From Harmonia axyridis (lineage: Eukaryota > Arthropoda > Insecta > Coleoptera > Coccinellidae): 64,000 nt of DNA. Shown in pieces: positions 22,887 to 33,944 of the stretch; the first letter of the stretch is position 1, and each line of letters starts with the position of its first letter. The DNA lies in assembly GCF_914767665.1 (NCBI RefSeq), contig NC_059503.1, positions 38,440,001-38,504,000 on the forward strand, written 5' to 3'. The position numbers were made by a program, and so were the translations under genes. The notes below the pieces were generated by a model. It did no database searches, was not told the origin of the DNA, and saw only the letters and a program-made list of their open reading frames with translations.

Positions 22887-22892
22887 AATAAA
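22887..22892 (+). terminator. Candidate polyadenylation signal for LOTUS gene
   Basis: AATAAA about 310 bases after the stop codon and followed by an A run and a TGTG-containing stretch. It is the clearest canonical hexamer downstream of the last exon. Confidence 0.35.
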
Positions 22893-23109
22893 AAAAAATT
22901 CAGTGTGCGAATTAAAATGAAGAAAAGTAGTGAAGTGAATTTCGAAATGTTCAAAGATACCTATGTTCATTTGTCTGGTTTATTTTTCGAACTTAATATT
23001 GACAATATTTCGGTCAACTATTCTAATTATGTAACGGTAGAGGTTGCTCTACTCTAAAATCAGAAAAACTAAGTACAATTGGAATTCGGTAATGTGCTTT
23101 CACTACGAG

Positions 23110-23500
23110 GTACCGGGTTTTTCACCATAATTTGACCCCCCTTTTAACTTCGTAACTAAAAGAGGTACCTACAAAAAAATGTTTTCTACAAAAGTTTCAC
23201 GAAATCTACTAGTGCTCTCAAAAATGATTCCACAAAACGAAATATATATAGAGTGGACAACATATAGATTGCATCATTTTTTTAAATGGAACACCCTGTA
23301 TATTTTTCTATATTTGACTAGCTCTTTTTCCCCTGATTTCGATTATATAACATATGTTTGGCCTATCTCTTTCATTCCGAGTACCACAGAGTTTCAAGTT
23401 TTAAGAACCTCCTGGCATGCTCAGTAATCAGTTTTCAAGAGGTAGGCTGCGATAACTCAAAATGCTCTTTTTTGAGTTATCTCGTTGGCAGCGATATTAC
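23110..23500. mobile_element. One arm of a palindromic element, family of 39687-40635
   Basis: GGTACCGGGTTTTTCACCAT, then TTTGACCCCCC, AAAAGAGGTAC, ACACCCTGTATATTTTTCTA, and CAGTAATCAGTTTTCAAG with AGGCTGCGATAACTCAAAAT recur in the same order in the copy at 39687-40635. Only the left arm is present; the sequence after 23500 is unrelated. Confidence 0.75.
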
Positions 23501-23631
23501 ATACGTTTTTCAGCTTCGATGTTTCTACCTCGGCTGTTTCTACCATCGTTTCCACAGAGCCTGCAGATCTCATCTGTTGAATTACTCATACATTGTACGG
23601 TCAGCAGCTTCACTATTATCCGAAGCTCAGC

Positions 23632-23937
23632 CAGGCGCGGATCCAGGCCCCACTTTTGGGGGGGGGGAACTTTTAGATTCTCAAAACACTGAAAATGTGG
23701 ATCCCAGACACTTCCGCCATTTTGGGACGTCATTTTTTTCATCGTTTTTTTGCCGTTCATTAATATGGGTTTTCACAAAATGTATTGAAGGTGAAATTCT
23801 TCATGATATTGTAATTATTCGATCCTTCGTATGTCAAATTCTAGGAGGGCCGGCAAAATTTAAGAGGTGCCTGGGCCATTTGGGGGGGGGAACGTTCCCC
23901 CAGTACCCCCCCCCCCCCCCCCGTGGATCCGCGCCTG
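23632..23937. mobile_element. hAT MITE with G and C homopolymer tracts
   Basis: Terminal inverted repeats CAGGCGCGGATCCA (left) and its inverse TGGATCCGCGCCTG (right) are flanked by a perfect 8-bp duplication AGCTCAGC (23624-23631 and 23938-23945). At 306 bp it codes for nothing real. Runs of ten G (left and near 23882) and of about twenty C (from 23906) sit just inside the ends, and the long open frames across it are chance products of these tracts. Confidence 0.92.
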
Positions 23938-24454
23938 AGCTCAGCTCGTGGTAGCTCCTGGAGCTTTCTGGTATAGGTCGATGAAAGCACCAAACATTTC
24001 TTTGCCTGAGCAAAACCCGGAGTATTTTTCCAGAGGGTTTAATCAATTACAATAAGTAGTAATAATAGTACCGAAAAATTAATGTCGGTTACCCCAGAGG
24101 TGATATATGTATTGTATGAATTTAGAGGTGCTAACGACAAAGAGAATAATATTTCAGGTAGAGTTCAACTGATGTTTAAGAATTGTACAAACAGCAACAT
24201 GAACTGGAACATACAAATAGATATATTTATAATAGTCTTTCATATACAGGGTCATTCCGGAGGAAACCGTCAGATATTAGGAGAAGTTTACACTAGTCAC
24301 TAGTCTCAGATAAATACAACAAAGTAATACTCGTACATTGCTGCCCCTGTGTGATATTCAGGTACAATAATTTCAAACAATAGTGATGAAACAGAAAAAA
24401 TCAAGATTCACAAATCGAAAGACGAAACACCTATGATAATCATTTTCATTATAT

Positions 24455-24958
24455 CATGCTCAAGTATTATCTAGGCTTAGATATGGAGTGGTGTTCTGGG
24501 GTGCTTCGTCAGATGCTGACGATGTATTTATAGGTCAGAAAAGAGTGATCAGGTGTATGGCCAGGATTTCTAGTAGGATGTCATGTAAACCTTTCTTTAG
24601 AGCATATAAAATTTTAACTTTACCATCAGTTTTTATTTCAGAAGTAGCAAGTTTAATTTATATGTAAAAAACTTTTTACTTGTAATCACAATAATTAAAG
24701 TATAGGATAGGACGTCACTCGCCTATGATTTTAGGTATGAAGATCTTCAATAATCCTAATGATGAAATGAAGAATTCTAATAATATTGTTATTTTTAAAA
24801 GGCGTTTGAGATCATTTCTGTTGGAAAGAACTTTTTATGATCTTTCTGAATCTCTGAATTGAGTTTATACTTTATTTAGGATTTGTTTTTGTTTGACTAT
24901 TTCCATTATGTTCTACATTCTTCTGGAAATAAAGTTATTATTTATTTATTTATTTAAT
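24455..24958 (+). pseudogene. LINE ORF2 C-terminus with TTTA tail
   Basis: The + strand encodes LRYGVVFWGASSDADDVFIG, QKRVIRCMARISSRMSCKPF and LTLPSVFISEVASLIY, the post-RT block common to many insect non-LTR retrotransposons (YGI-FWG---....QK--IR-...C-P-F....LP---I-E). After stops it resumes as IFKRRLRSFLLERTFYDL and ends in a tail of TTTA repeats (24938-24956). Heavily 5'-truncated. A related fragment lies at 47530-48005 on the minus strand. Confidence 0.75.
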
Positions 24959-24959
24959 C

Positions 24960-26940
24960 AGAATTCGGTTAACTGTCGACTGAGACGGTTTTTAAAAGCG
25001 TTTATAGATGAGGCGCACACAACTTCATACGTCAAACCATAGTATAAAAAATGGAACTTACGACATTAGGAATTAAATATAAATAGACTTCAACCTATTC
25101 TCACTCAATCAATAAGAAAACAATCGATATTCCACACAATGAAATTTTATATTTCTAGATCTTATTTTCGGGAGTTGTCGTGCTCAAGACAGGACGAACA
25201 TTCTCAAATTTGATCAATTCAGGTGGTAATTCAGGAGAATGATTTTGCTCCATTAGTTTCATTGACTTTTAGAACCGAAATCATTATCGTGGAGCAGAAT
25301 CCACTTATGTTTTTTTCAAAACCTTGTTCTTCTTCGACGAATGATGAAGAATACGAGACTCAGTTTTATCAATCTGGGTCGATCGAGATGAGATTTATGT
25401 CTATTGTGTATTACCCTATATATATCACTACTTTCAAAAATAGTCTACAATAGATACTTGCTTATCATCAAAGACGAAGTATTTTAGATGCACCTGACCT
25501 TAGTATGAAAGGAAACAAAATCATTTTCTTATCCAATGACAAAAATTGTTTCATGAGGCAAGTTATAACGTTGATAGCTCAATATAATATAGAATATTGT
25601 TACAATATATGAAATTTGAAAATTAACATCAAAGGTTCAAATTTAGGAGTTGCATGGCCCTCTGGGACATTCCTATTTTTATTCAGCGAAAGAGATATTC
25701 CTCCTATCTTCATCAATTCTCTTAGTGCACTTCTCTTCCCCCTTTAGTCGAACCGAACCTGGGCTTATTGGTGCCAAGTCTACCACTGTAATCTGTCCGA
25801 AAGTTTCATCATTTCGGCAACCTTTGCTGAGGTGAAATTAGCCGACTAGAGAGCTCGGAAACTTTCTCCGAAATTCAGTATTAGTATAATTGCCGCCCGA
25901 GTCATACTATACGTTCCTATCTGCTGTCAAGAGTCGGAAGTTTGATGAGAGATAAAGCTGAACTGTGGTCCTTCGGGGATATGAACGAATCGAGCATGTC
26001 GAAGGATGTAAGAATCTTCAGTTGCCTAGAACGCTGTCAAGGATTTGACGCATTTCTTTCGAATTCTACAGACCATCGTAATTCATCAGATCTCCAAGGA
26101 ATGTTATTTTTTTGAGGGAATTTTGAGATGTAAGATATCGAGCGTTATTAAGTTTCCTTTATGTATTACCAATATAACATCGGGAACTTCGAACATTTGT
26201 CGAACTGTTCAATTCTAGTCCTGATAATTTAAGTATGAAGTCTGAAGTTGTGTGAGTTGTAAATTCTCAGTTATTTTTGAATGGCTTTGGCAACCATGTG
26301 AATTAAATATTTAATTGATTCGGTCTTTCTGATGTGAAAATGTAACCTGAAAAAGCCACAGTGTTGGCGAATTAACTGTTGTAAATATTGAAATATCGAT
26401 GGAAAGTACGTTGTTTTATTTCATCAATATATATTTCATCCTGTAAACAACCATTTTACAGAAATATTTACTCGAAAATAATTATGTCATCCCACTATAT
26501 TATTGAATTTATTTCAGTCACAATATTATGTGTTTCAATGAAGGAATAATACCCATCTAACATACAAACTATAGTTGACATAATATCGGTCGTCCTCTAA
26601 AGGGGTTGCTATGAAAAACTTCAATATCTGTATAGATATTGGAAGTATGTATTTTCAAATAATTTTCAGTGAAAAACGAAATTTCAAGAATTTTCGGAGA
26701 TTTCTTTAGAATGACTCAACTGATTAACTTTCAGTATGCTTCTTCGCCGACAAAAATTGATTGGATTCAAACATAATCTTATAATGATTATTTCATCGTA
26801 GTGGACCTTGAAATATTTTGACACAATTATCGCGGTTTTGGAAATGGACAGAACAGAAAGAATTAGAACACGAGAGTTGTTAATAAAATGATAATATTAT
26901 AAAGACAAGTTGTGAAGATCATTTCCGAGTCGAACTCAAT
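24960..26940. other. Anonymous DNA
   Basis: No recognised gene or element. Short frames at 25223-25453 and 25650-25835 show no domain. A segment at 25160-25226 has acceptor- and donor-like edges but a weak donor. A slightly GC-rich patch at 25790-26060 is unexplained. Confidence 0.4.
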
Positions 26941-27136
26941 ATGTTAAAGTAAATGATTATGTTAGCAATTCGTCATCGATTTTGTTGGGAGTTTCTTAGG
27001 GAACAGTATTGGGGCCATTGCTGTTTCTGGTATACTCGAATGACACTCTTGAGCTAAAAAAGATTTCTGGTAGGATTATTTCATATGCCGACGATACTGC
27101 AATTATTTTTATAAGTGAGTCATGGGATACACTTTA

Positions 27137-27396
27137 GCTCAGCCTTCTTTTTGTTCAAGGTCCGGAATTCACATTCCCTACGCCTCTACTTTGATTTCTC
27201 CTATTTTCTACTATTGTCTGATCGGAAGACTTTCCTTCCTACTTAATGTCAGTGTTTTCTTCTATTTAGTTCTTATCAGTCATTCCTATTTTGATTGGTA
27301 GTATCTTTCTTAATTCCTTATTATCGTGCTCTTTCAGCATCTCCATTTTCTTCTTTCTTTGTTTGTTGACTATTTTCTCAATAGTTTCAATTTTCA

Positions 27397-27430
<34 letters not shown>

Positions 27431-28085
27431 CTGTTGGTTGGTTATATATCATGGGTCGCCAACCGCTGTTCTGATTACTGAATTTGGCGTACTTTGCAAC
27501 TGATCCTTATTATTGTCTTTCGTATTATACCAGGTAACTCCTGCATAAGAAATGCTTGGTATTAGCACTATTTTTATTATCTTCAGCTTGTATACTGAAG
27601 AAAGTTTACTTTTAGTGTTGAGCTGCGGGTACAGTCTCCCGTGAAATAACCTCACCTCATTTCTGTTTTCTTCTATTGGTTTCATTCATTCATTCTTTCA
27701 TCTAGTATTAATCCCAGATATTTTGATTCCGTTTTCCATTCTATCGTCTGGTTTTCTATTTTGAAGTTTCCTGTTTTCTCTTTCTTTACTGTTGTTCCTC
27801 CGAAATAGATTGCAACTGTTTTCGATGTATTCACTTCGAATCTACATTTCTTGAAGTATTCCATCAGTTTATCTAGGTCTATCTGTAACTGCCTAGTGAT
27901 TGTTTTCCGCATTCTACTGTGATAGTATATGGCAGTGTCATCTGCAAACTGGGATATCTTGCATCTATTCATTTTCGGTATGTCTGTTATGTATAATTTG
28001 AATAGCAGCGGTCCTATCACCGACCCTTGGGGAACTCAGGCTTCTATTTCTCTGATCGTTGACCTGGTGCTATCTATATTCACCC
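27137..28085 (-). mobile_element. Jockey-like LINE fragment, copy 2, with 13-bp target duplication
   Basis: Minus-strand, 5'-truncated. It carries MIGPLLFKLYITDIPKMN and the catalytic FADDTAIYYHSRMRK (from 28020 down), then GRLYPQLNTKSKLSS and LIPSISYAGVTWYNTKDN (to 27449). Flanked by the exact duplication GGGATACACTTTA (27124-27136 and 28086-28098), as made by target-primed reverse transcription. The 3' end lies at 27137. A (CT)n microsatellite at 27398-27429 has grown inside it. Confidence 0.9.
27398..27429. repeat. (CT)n microsatellite
   Basis: About fifteen CT dinucleotides inside the jockey-like copy 2. The other copies have no such run at the matching place. Confidence 0.95.
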
Positions 28086-28536
28086 GGGATACACTTTATA
28101 GAACTGCAGAAAAGTATATGGCTGATATCTATGGATTACTGAACAATTCGCTAACATTAAATTTCATTGAGAGCAAATAGATCACATTTTCCATTACCTG
28201 CGAAAACCAACCCGATGAAAATCTACAATTCATTCACGATGAAGTATGTAACCTTCAGTGGTGCACATGTTCATCATCTTTGAGAGTTGATGAGATCAAG
28301 TATTTGGTGGTAGCTATAGATATATACATATAATGGGAGGTGCAGAAAGCATTGCTGACGAAAAAGGTGAAACAACTCATGATGGTACTCCATAATCTGA
28401 GAGATATTTATCTAAAAAAAATAAACGTATGGTTTGGATCTATTGCATTGTTGTATGGGGAGGACTTAGTGTATAAATGCTATAAAATACTTGCAAACAT
28501 CACAGAACACCTTGTTAAAATAATGCTGAGGAAGGA

Positions 28537-28558
28537 CCTAACCTAACCTAACCTAACC
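28537..28558. repeat. Short telomere-type repeat (CCTAA)4
   Basis: Four perfect CCTAA units plus CC, the complement of the arthropod telomere unit TTAGG. It lies at the end of the split LINE relic, 100 bases before the fold-back element. It may be the tail of that LINE, an interstitial telomeric repeat or chance. Confidence 0.7.
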
Positions 28559-29421
28559 ACAATAAAAATTGATGAATGTTGAAAATCTTTTTTTTAACCA
28601 GTCACTTATGTTTATGTTCTCGAACGAATATCCTCTTGTTAATTATGAAAATGAATATACAGGGTGTGGCGTAATTAATGGATAATCCTGTACTGGCGAA
28701 TAGGGGAGGTCATGGCCGACCAGAAAATGTAAAGTTATGTTCAGTAAAAATATCTTAGTTTTCGAGATATCGGACAAATTCATTTTTTTATAAAAAGTGC
28801 ACCTTTACTCACTAATTTCAATGCTGTGATCACAAATCTTGTTATTTCTTTGGGCATTGTTTTTTATTTCACTCTCAAATAGCTGTACTAAGAGATAAAC
28901 TACCAAATTCCTACCATCTTGCTCAATTAAGAAAAAAAAAGTAGGATAAACCTCATGTTTGCAAATTCACTTACTTTTTTCTTCAAGTTTAAGTCGTTAT
29001 GGTGAAAAAAAAAATGTATTGAGTCCTTTGTGAACATTTCATAAATGAATTGTCTATTTCATTGCGGTTCTAAAATGGTGTAATACATGTTATTCTTTTA
29101 TTGGGTGCTCGGAGTACGTTTCATTATTACATCTGAGGTACTAATTTCAGTGAAAGAGAGTTTTAGGGATTTGTGATGATACCTAATAATGGTTCAATAA
29201 AACACAGTAAAATTTTTACTATTTATTTTAAATTACAGTAAGTGCTAACATAAGTGCACGCTGAACATCTTCTAATAAAAGATCGTTTCATTCGTCGCGT
29301 ACATCTGGCTTGATTTATATTTCGAGCTGCTTCGTTAATGCGTGTGCGTAATTCTTAAACTGAACTTATCAGCTTGTCATATACCTTCTCTTTGAGACAT
29401 CGCCAATAGAATAAAATCTAA

Positions 29422-29831
29422 GGCCCGGTGCACACATCCGACTTTTGCAGTTACGACACCGTTGCTGTGTCGTACTTGCGGCCTGTGGTACAAAGAATCA
29501 AATGGGAGCATGCACACTACCCGCCGTGCAGTTGCGACGTCGTAACTGCCAGCATACGGTCGTTTTTTGGTAGCATGTCCCTCTAGGCCGCAACTGTGCC
29601 GCAGTCGTACATGCGATCTCTCAGTACTCTATTCCAAATTGGCCTTCGCACACATACGACGTTTGTCGTGAGTTCGCACAATGGCAGAGAGGGAATTGGA
29701 TATTGAGCTCTTCTTTGAAGTGAATTGATCCGGCTACGCAACCATGACGGTGTCGTATGTAGTGTGCATTGAATAGGTACGACACCGCAACGGGTGTCGT
29801 AACTGCAAAAGTCGGATGTGTGCACCGGGCC
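29422..29831. mobile_element. PIF/Harbinger-type MITE
   Basis: Terminal repeats GGCCCGGTGCACACATCCGA and its inverse, over at least 39 bases, flanked by the 3-bp duplication TAA (29419-29421, 29832-29834), the Harbinger target. Length 410 bp. The interior repeats short GTCGTA/TACGAC blocks, and near 29682 reads ATGGCAGAGAGGGAATTGGA, possibly the start of a parent gene. It is inserted in the left arm of the fold-back transposon, so it is younger. Confidence 0.9.
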
Positions 29832-29859
29832 TAATGGATTTAGATCAGTAGATCGTGGC

Positions 29860-30560
29860 GGCCAAGAAATTGTACCCATACGTCCAATCAATCTTCTCGG
29901 GAATTTTTCGTTTAAGTAATCACGTACCTGTCGTACGAAATATGCAGGGCAGCCATTATGTTGCAGCCATATCCGACTCCTACCTCAACCTGCATAATAT
30001 GCATAGTTGGCAGGTCTCTAATCCACATCTAATGAGACAAGAAAGATCCCAGTACCAATATGAAATTAATTTGTGGACTGGGATTTTTGGTGGGCAAGTC
30101 ATCGACCCATTTGAGTTTCCAGAAACACTAACAGCTGACCGATACCTTCATTTTCGAAGAAATACACTGCCGCTTTCACTAGAAAATTCGAATTTAGAAG
30201 ACAGCAGACAGATGTGGCTGCAACATGATGGCTGCCCTGCACATTTCGCACGAAAGGTACGAGGTACGTGATTATTCGAATGAAAAATTCCAGAGAAGTT
30301 GTATTAGACGAATAGGTACAATTTCTTTGTCACCACGATCTCCTGATCTAAATCCATTAGATTTTATTCTATTGGGGATGTCTCAAAGAGAAGGTATATG
30401 ACAAGCCGATAAATTCAGTTGAAGAATTACGCACACGCATTAACGAAGCAACTCGAAATATTAATCAAGCCAGATATGCGCGACGAATCAAACGATCTTT
30501 TATTAGAATATGTTAGCGTGCATTCGTGCAGAAGGCGGACATTTCGAGCACTTACTGTAA
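29860..30560 (+). pseudogene. Tc1/mariner-superfamily transposase fragment (fold-back element)
   Basis: The + strand reads NLHNMHSWQVSNPHLMRQER, LWTGIFGGQVIDPFEFPETL and MWLQHDGCPAHFARKVRG (the second catalytic Asp is in HDG). A one-base frameshift near 30268 moves to CIRRIGTISLSPRSPDLNPL with the third acidic residue (LNPLD). Stops follow. The minus-strand arm (29972 to 29834, continuing past the Harbinger insertion from 29418) carries the same C-terminal part as RMGTISWPPRSTDLNPL. The DNA-binding N-terminus is absent from both arms. Decayed; no activity expected. Confidence 0.75.
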
Positions 30561-31838
30561 TTTATAATAAATAGTCAAAATATTACTGTGTTTTATTTAA
30601 CCATTATTAGGTATTATCAAAAATCCCTAAAACTCTCTTTCACTGAAATTAGTACCTCAGTTGTAATAATGGAACGTACTCCGAGCACCCGATAAAAGAA
30701 TAGCATGTATTATACCATTTTAGAACCGCAATGAAATTAACAATTTATTTATGAAATGTTCACAAAGGTCTCAATACAATTTTTTTTCTCCATAACGACT
30801 GAAACTTAAAGAAAAAAGTAAGTGAATTTGCAAACATGAGGTTTATCCTACTTTTTTTTTCTTAATTGAGCAAGATAGTAGGAATTTGGTAGTTTATCTC
30901 TTAGTACAGCTATTTGAGAGTAAAATAGAAAACAATGCCCAAAGAAATAACAAGATTTGTGATCACAGCATTGAAATTAGTGAGTAAAGGTGCACTTTTT
31001 AGAAAAAAATGAAATTGTCCGATATCTCGAAAACTATGATATTTTTACTGAACATAACTTTACATTTTCTGGTCGGCCATGACCTCCCCTATTCGCCAGT
31101 ACAGGATTATCCATTAATTACGCCACACCCTGTATAACTAGATAAGTAGGTAATGAGTCTCTCATCTCTCATCAAAAAACTCATGTTGGAAGGCCGAATT
31201 GACTTTGACTAGTTGATCTCGTGATTTTTTTCCTTTGCTCCACGAAAACGGTGACATTGAGCGAATTTCTTCAAAATATCGAATTTTTTCCTGTTGTTTT
31301 GCGCCCACAACCATCCACACCAATTACAGCTTGTTTCTTTTCTTCTTTCTTTTCAAACAGGTTTGGGCTTAATTTCGTCGGGAAGGGGGGACTACAAAAC
31401 GCAAGCACAATGCGCTTAGATGAGTTTCCGATCGTCGTTCATGGTATCCAGTGTAATGTTGTACTTCAAAACTCAATTGTACATAGGAACCATGTACCAG
31501 AATAAATTTGAAATTCGAGAGCTACTCCGATGTTACTATCATTTACTTATAAATACCCTGTATATCTACATCATTAGAAAGAAGTTTCTTGGTGAATAAA
31601 AATGTTCGTCATTTCTGGTTGTATTATAACCTTTCATAACTTAACTATTTTCATCGAAATTTTGAATTTTTTTTCTTTTCACAAAACTTGAACCTCTGTT
31701 AGTTTGAGCATTTAAAGTTTTGAGTAATTTCCATCAAATGTAAAATATAATTTTCAATAACTCGCACACCTAATAAATTACCAGTTATTCAGCTTTCGAA
31801 GTTGTAAAAATACGTGCTATAATCAAAAGTATCCAGAA

Positions 31839-32150
31839 CTATACCTGATGATTCACCGCGATGGCTTATTAGACGTTTATGGAAAAATAATCATAATTTT
31901 GTGCTAAATATTTGCATATTGGGATTTGAGATAATGATTTTCCTCTCTTGAATATTTTCAGACCTCTACAACTTCTGGTTATACCGGACACAGACTACTA
32001 CTTTCTCATTTCAATTGCCAAAGCAATAATATTGCAACTTTAGATAATATATTTTATGACATTTTCTGCAATATGTCATAACTGATGAAAACTCAACGGT
32101 TCATGAGTTAATGAGATTCTTTGAAAAAAATAGTTCCGATGAGGACTATC
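31839..32150. mobile_element. Half copy of the 48061-49588 palindromic family
   Basis: CGATGGCTTATTAGACGTTT, then ATTTGCATATTGGGATTTGA, CTCTACAACTTCTGGTTATA and AACTCAACGGTTCATGAGTT follow the order of the left arm of the copy at 48061. The second arm is missing. Confidence 0.75.
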
Positions 32151-32159
32151 GCTGACGAA

Positions 32160-33940
32160 CATGAGCTGACTCAGTGAGCAATCAGCCATTGGAATAATAC
32201 TCAAAAATCTTGAGAGAAATATCAATAAACTGTTTTTTCGGGTAGCTATACAGCAAGGACGGCTATAAAATTCGTAGCAGGTGACGGAAAGCCTAAATAA
32301 CAGCGGGATTGCCTGGACGAGGACTTGAGGGTCGATAAGATCCAGAGGAGCTACAAGGACCGGACACGACCGAGCTATCTCCGTTTTCTCCATTATTTTT
32401 AATATCCGGCATAGAGGGTAGTTGGTGGTGACTTGGTGGAAATCCATTCAATTTATATTGATTATATGTTATTTTAATTTCTATAGTTTTATTATGTAAA
32501 TAACAATTTGTATTGACATAATAAATCAGAGGAAATTAGAATTACTGGTCTGTATTTCACTGATAAATCATCAAAATCATATCAATATTGATATTTATTT
32601 CAATTTCTCGATATTTCAACCACGCTCTGCTCATTTGTGAATGCCAATGAAAATCAGCTCGTTTCTCACTATATTCATTCCGGAAAACCTTTTCTATAGA
32701 AAATTGACAGATTTTCCAAATAACCGTGTCATCACTTTCCTACGTAATCAAATGCTACTGACATAACATATCCTGATCATTGAGGCAAACACCGAATGTT
32801 GTCAATATAAAATGACATAAGACATACAATAGATATACAGGAAAATATTCTTTTTCGGCAACCGTCCGGGAAGTGCTCACATCCCGGACGCTTTTTCTCT
32901 GAGAAAGTAGCATTTCCCGGCCTAGTCCGGAAAAGAATCATAGAATCCATAGCAACCGAGATAACGGCTGACAGTTCATATGAAATTAGTTGTCAATAAT
33001 TTGCATGTTTTTTTATCGCAATCGCAATAAAATATGGAAAGCAGCAGCGATAGTGTTATTTTACATGGTTGTCGAAAAAATATTGTACGCAACACGTCCG
33101 AAAATGGTTTTCTGGACTCACAGACTTCCAGGACGAGCTTACGCTCGTCCTGGAATTTTGTCTATTCGTCCAAAAAAACCCTATTTTCCGGACTTGTTAC
33201 GTAAATTACTATTTTCCGTGAACGTCTAAAAAATCTACTTCATTAACCTCAGTTCACAATGTAGAAGTTTGATCTACTTTTGTTGTACGTTCACGGCTAG
33301 ACCAAAAAGAGGCGTGACAAAAATTCAACAGAGAAAGTTTATATATTCATAGAACTTCATTATTGCTAATTTTAAATGTTGAAAAACAATTGTTCAACGT
33401 AGCACCGCATAATTTCAATACACAAAAAAAAATCGATGGCTTCAGATAGTTTGTGGACGTAAAGAAAAAAAAAATTCTGTAGAGAGCTATATACTTTTCA
33501 GTTTTCTTCAGTAGTAAATCGAAATTATAGTTCTGCTGATCTAGTAATTATTTTAAACTTAGCATAGCAAATTTTAGGGAGGCCCAGGCACCCCCTTTCG
33601 TCGCCACTGTCTTCAATTATTGTTCTCGTTGCGCGTTGCTTTTTAGTTTCACTAGCAGGAATCTTTATCTATATAAAAAATAACAGTTTCTGCCATGAAA
33701 AAAAGTAGATCAGCCCTACTCGGCATGTTATGGCAAAAGTTAGGCTTTCAAGTTAAATTCTCGATAATATATCATTTTCTGCTTGACACAATGAAGAAAA
33801 GAAGATATTGATATTTCGATGAAAAGAGAGCTCATTGTGTAGTTTTTATTTCTAGACTTTTATTCGAAAATTTTTTTGTCAATGTGTTAATATTGTTGAA
33901 TTCAATGTTATAATTGCTTGCCACTGGCTTGAATTCAAAA
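32160..33940. other. Anonymous DNA with repeat fragments
   Basis: No gene recognised. 32850-32990 holds a repeat-like segment with inverted GTCCGGGAAGTGCTCAC/CATCCCGGAC blocks. 33510-33600 resembles 42390-42450 (ATTATTTTA..CTTAG..GCAAATTTTAGGGA), so both carry the same unnamed repeat. Confidence 0.4.
33126..33155. repeat. Perfect 13-bp hairpin
   Basis: TTCCAGGACGAGC, a four-base loop, then GCTCGTCCTGGAA. Such a strong dyad is unusual outside a transposon end, and it lies in the repeat-like segment that follows the 32850 block. Confidence 0.8.
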
Positions 33941-33944
33941 ATGA

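Larger units (their letters stand above)
26950..28546 (+). pseudogene. LINE reverse transcriptase relic, split by a second LINE
   Basis: The + strand reads GVS*GTVLGPLLFLVYSND (a stop replaces the usual Q), then GRIISYADDTAIIFISESW, the RT catalytic YADD block, up to 27136. The frame resumes at 28086 with DTLYRTAEKYMADIYGLLNN and LTLNFIESK, the expected next RT block. Between them sits the minus-strand jockey-like copy. Downstream the frame continues with several stops and a last open part (28340-28546). The clade differs from the jockey-like family, judging by the RT motifs. Confidence 0.75.
28660..31132. mobile_element. Fold-back transposon from two head-to-head 3' halves
   Basis: Ends CAGGGTGTGGCGTAATTAAT and its inverse, with TA on both sides (28658-28659, 31133-31134). 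The left arm (28660-29972, less a 410-bp MITE) is the reverse complement of the right arm (30211-31132) for about 0.9 kb, including the transposase C-terminal coding region. A 238-base unique loop separates them. Both ends are therefore copies of one end of the parent Tc1/mariner-type transposon, and the other end is missing. Confidence 0.9.

Noticed and set aside
23358..23954. A 198-codon open frame
   Set aside because: It runs across a MITE arm and a hAT MITE and is kept open by G and C homopolymers.
29583..29891. A 102-codon minus-strand frame
   Set aside because: It starts in the fold-back transposase arm and reads into the Harbinger MITE; a chance fusion.
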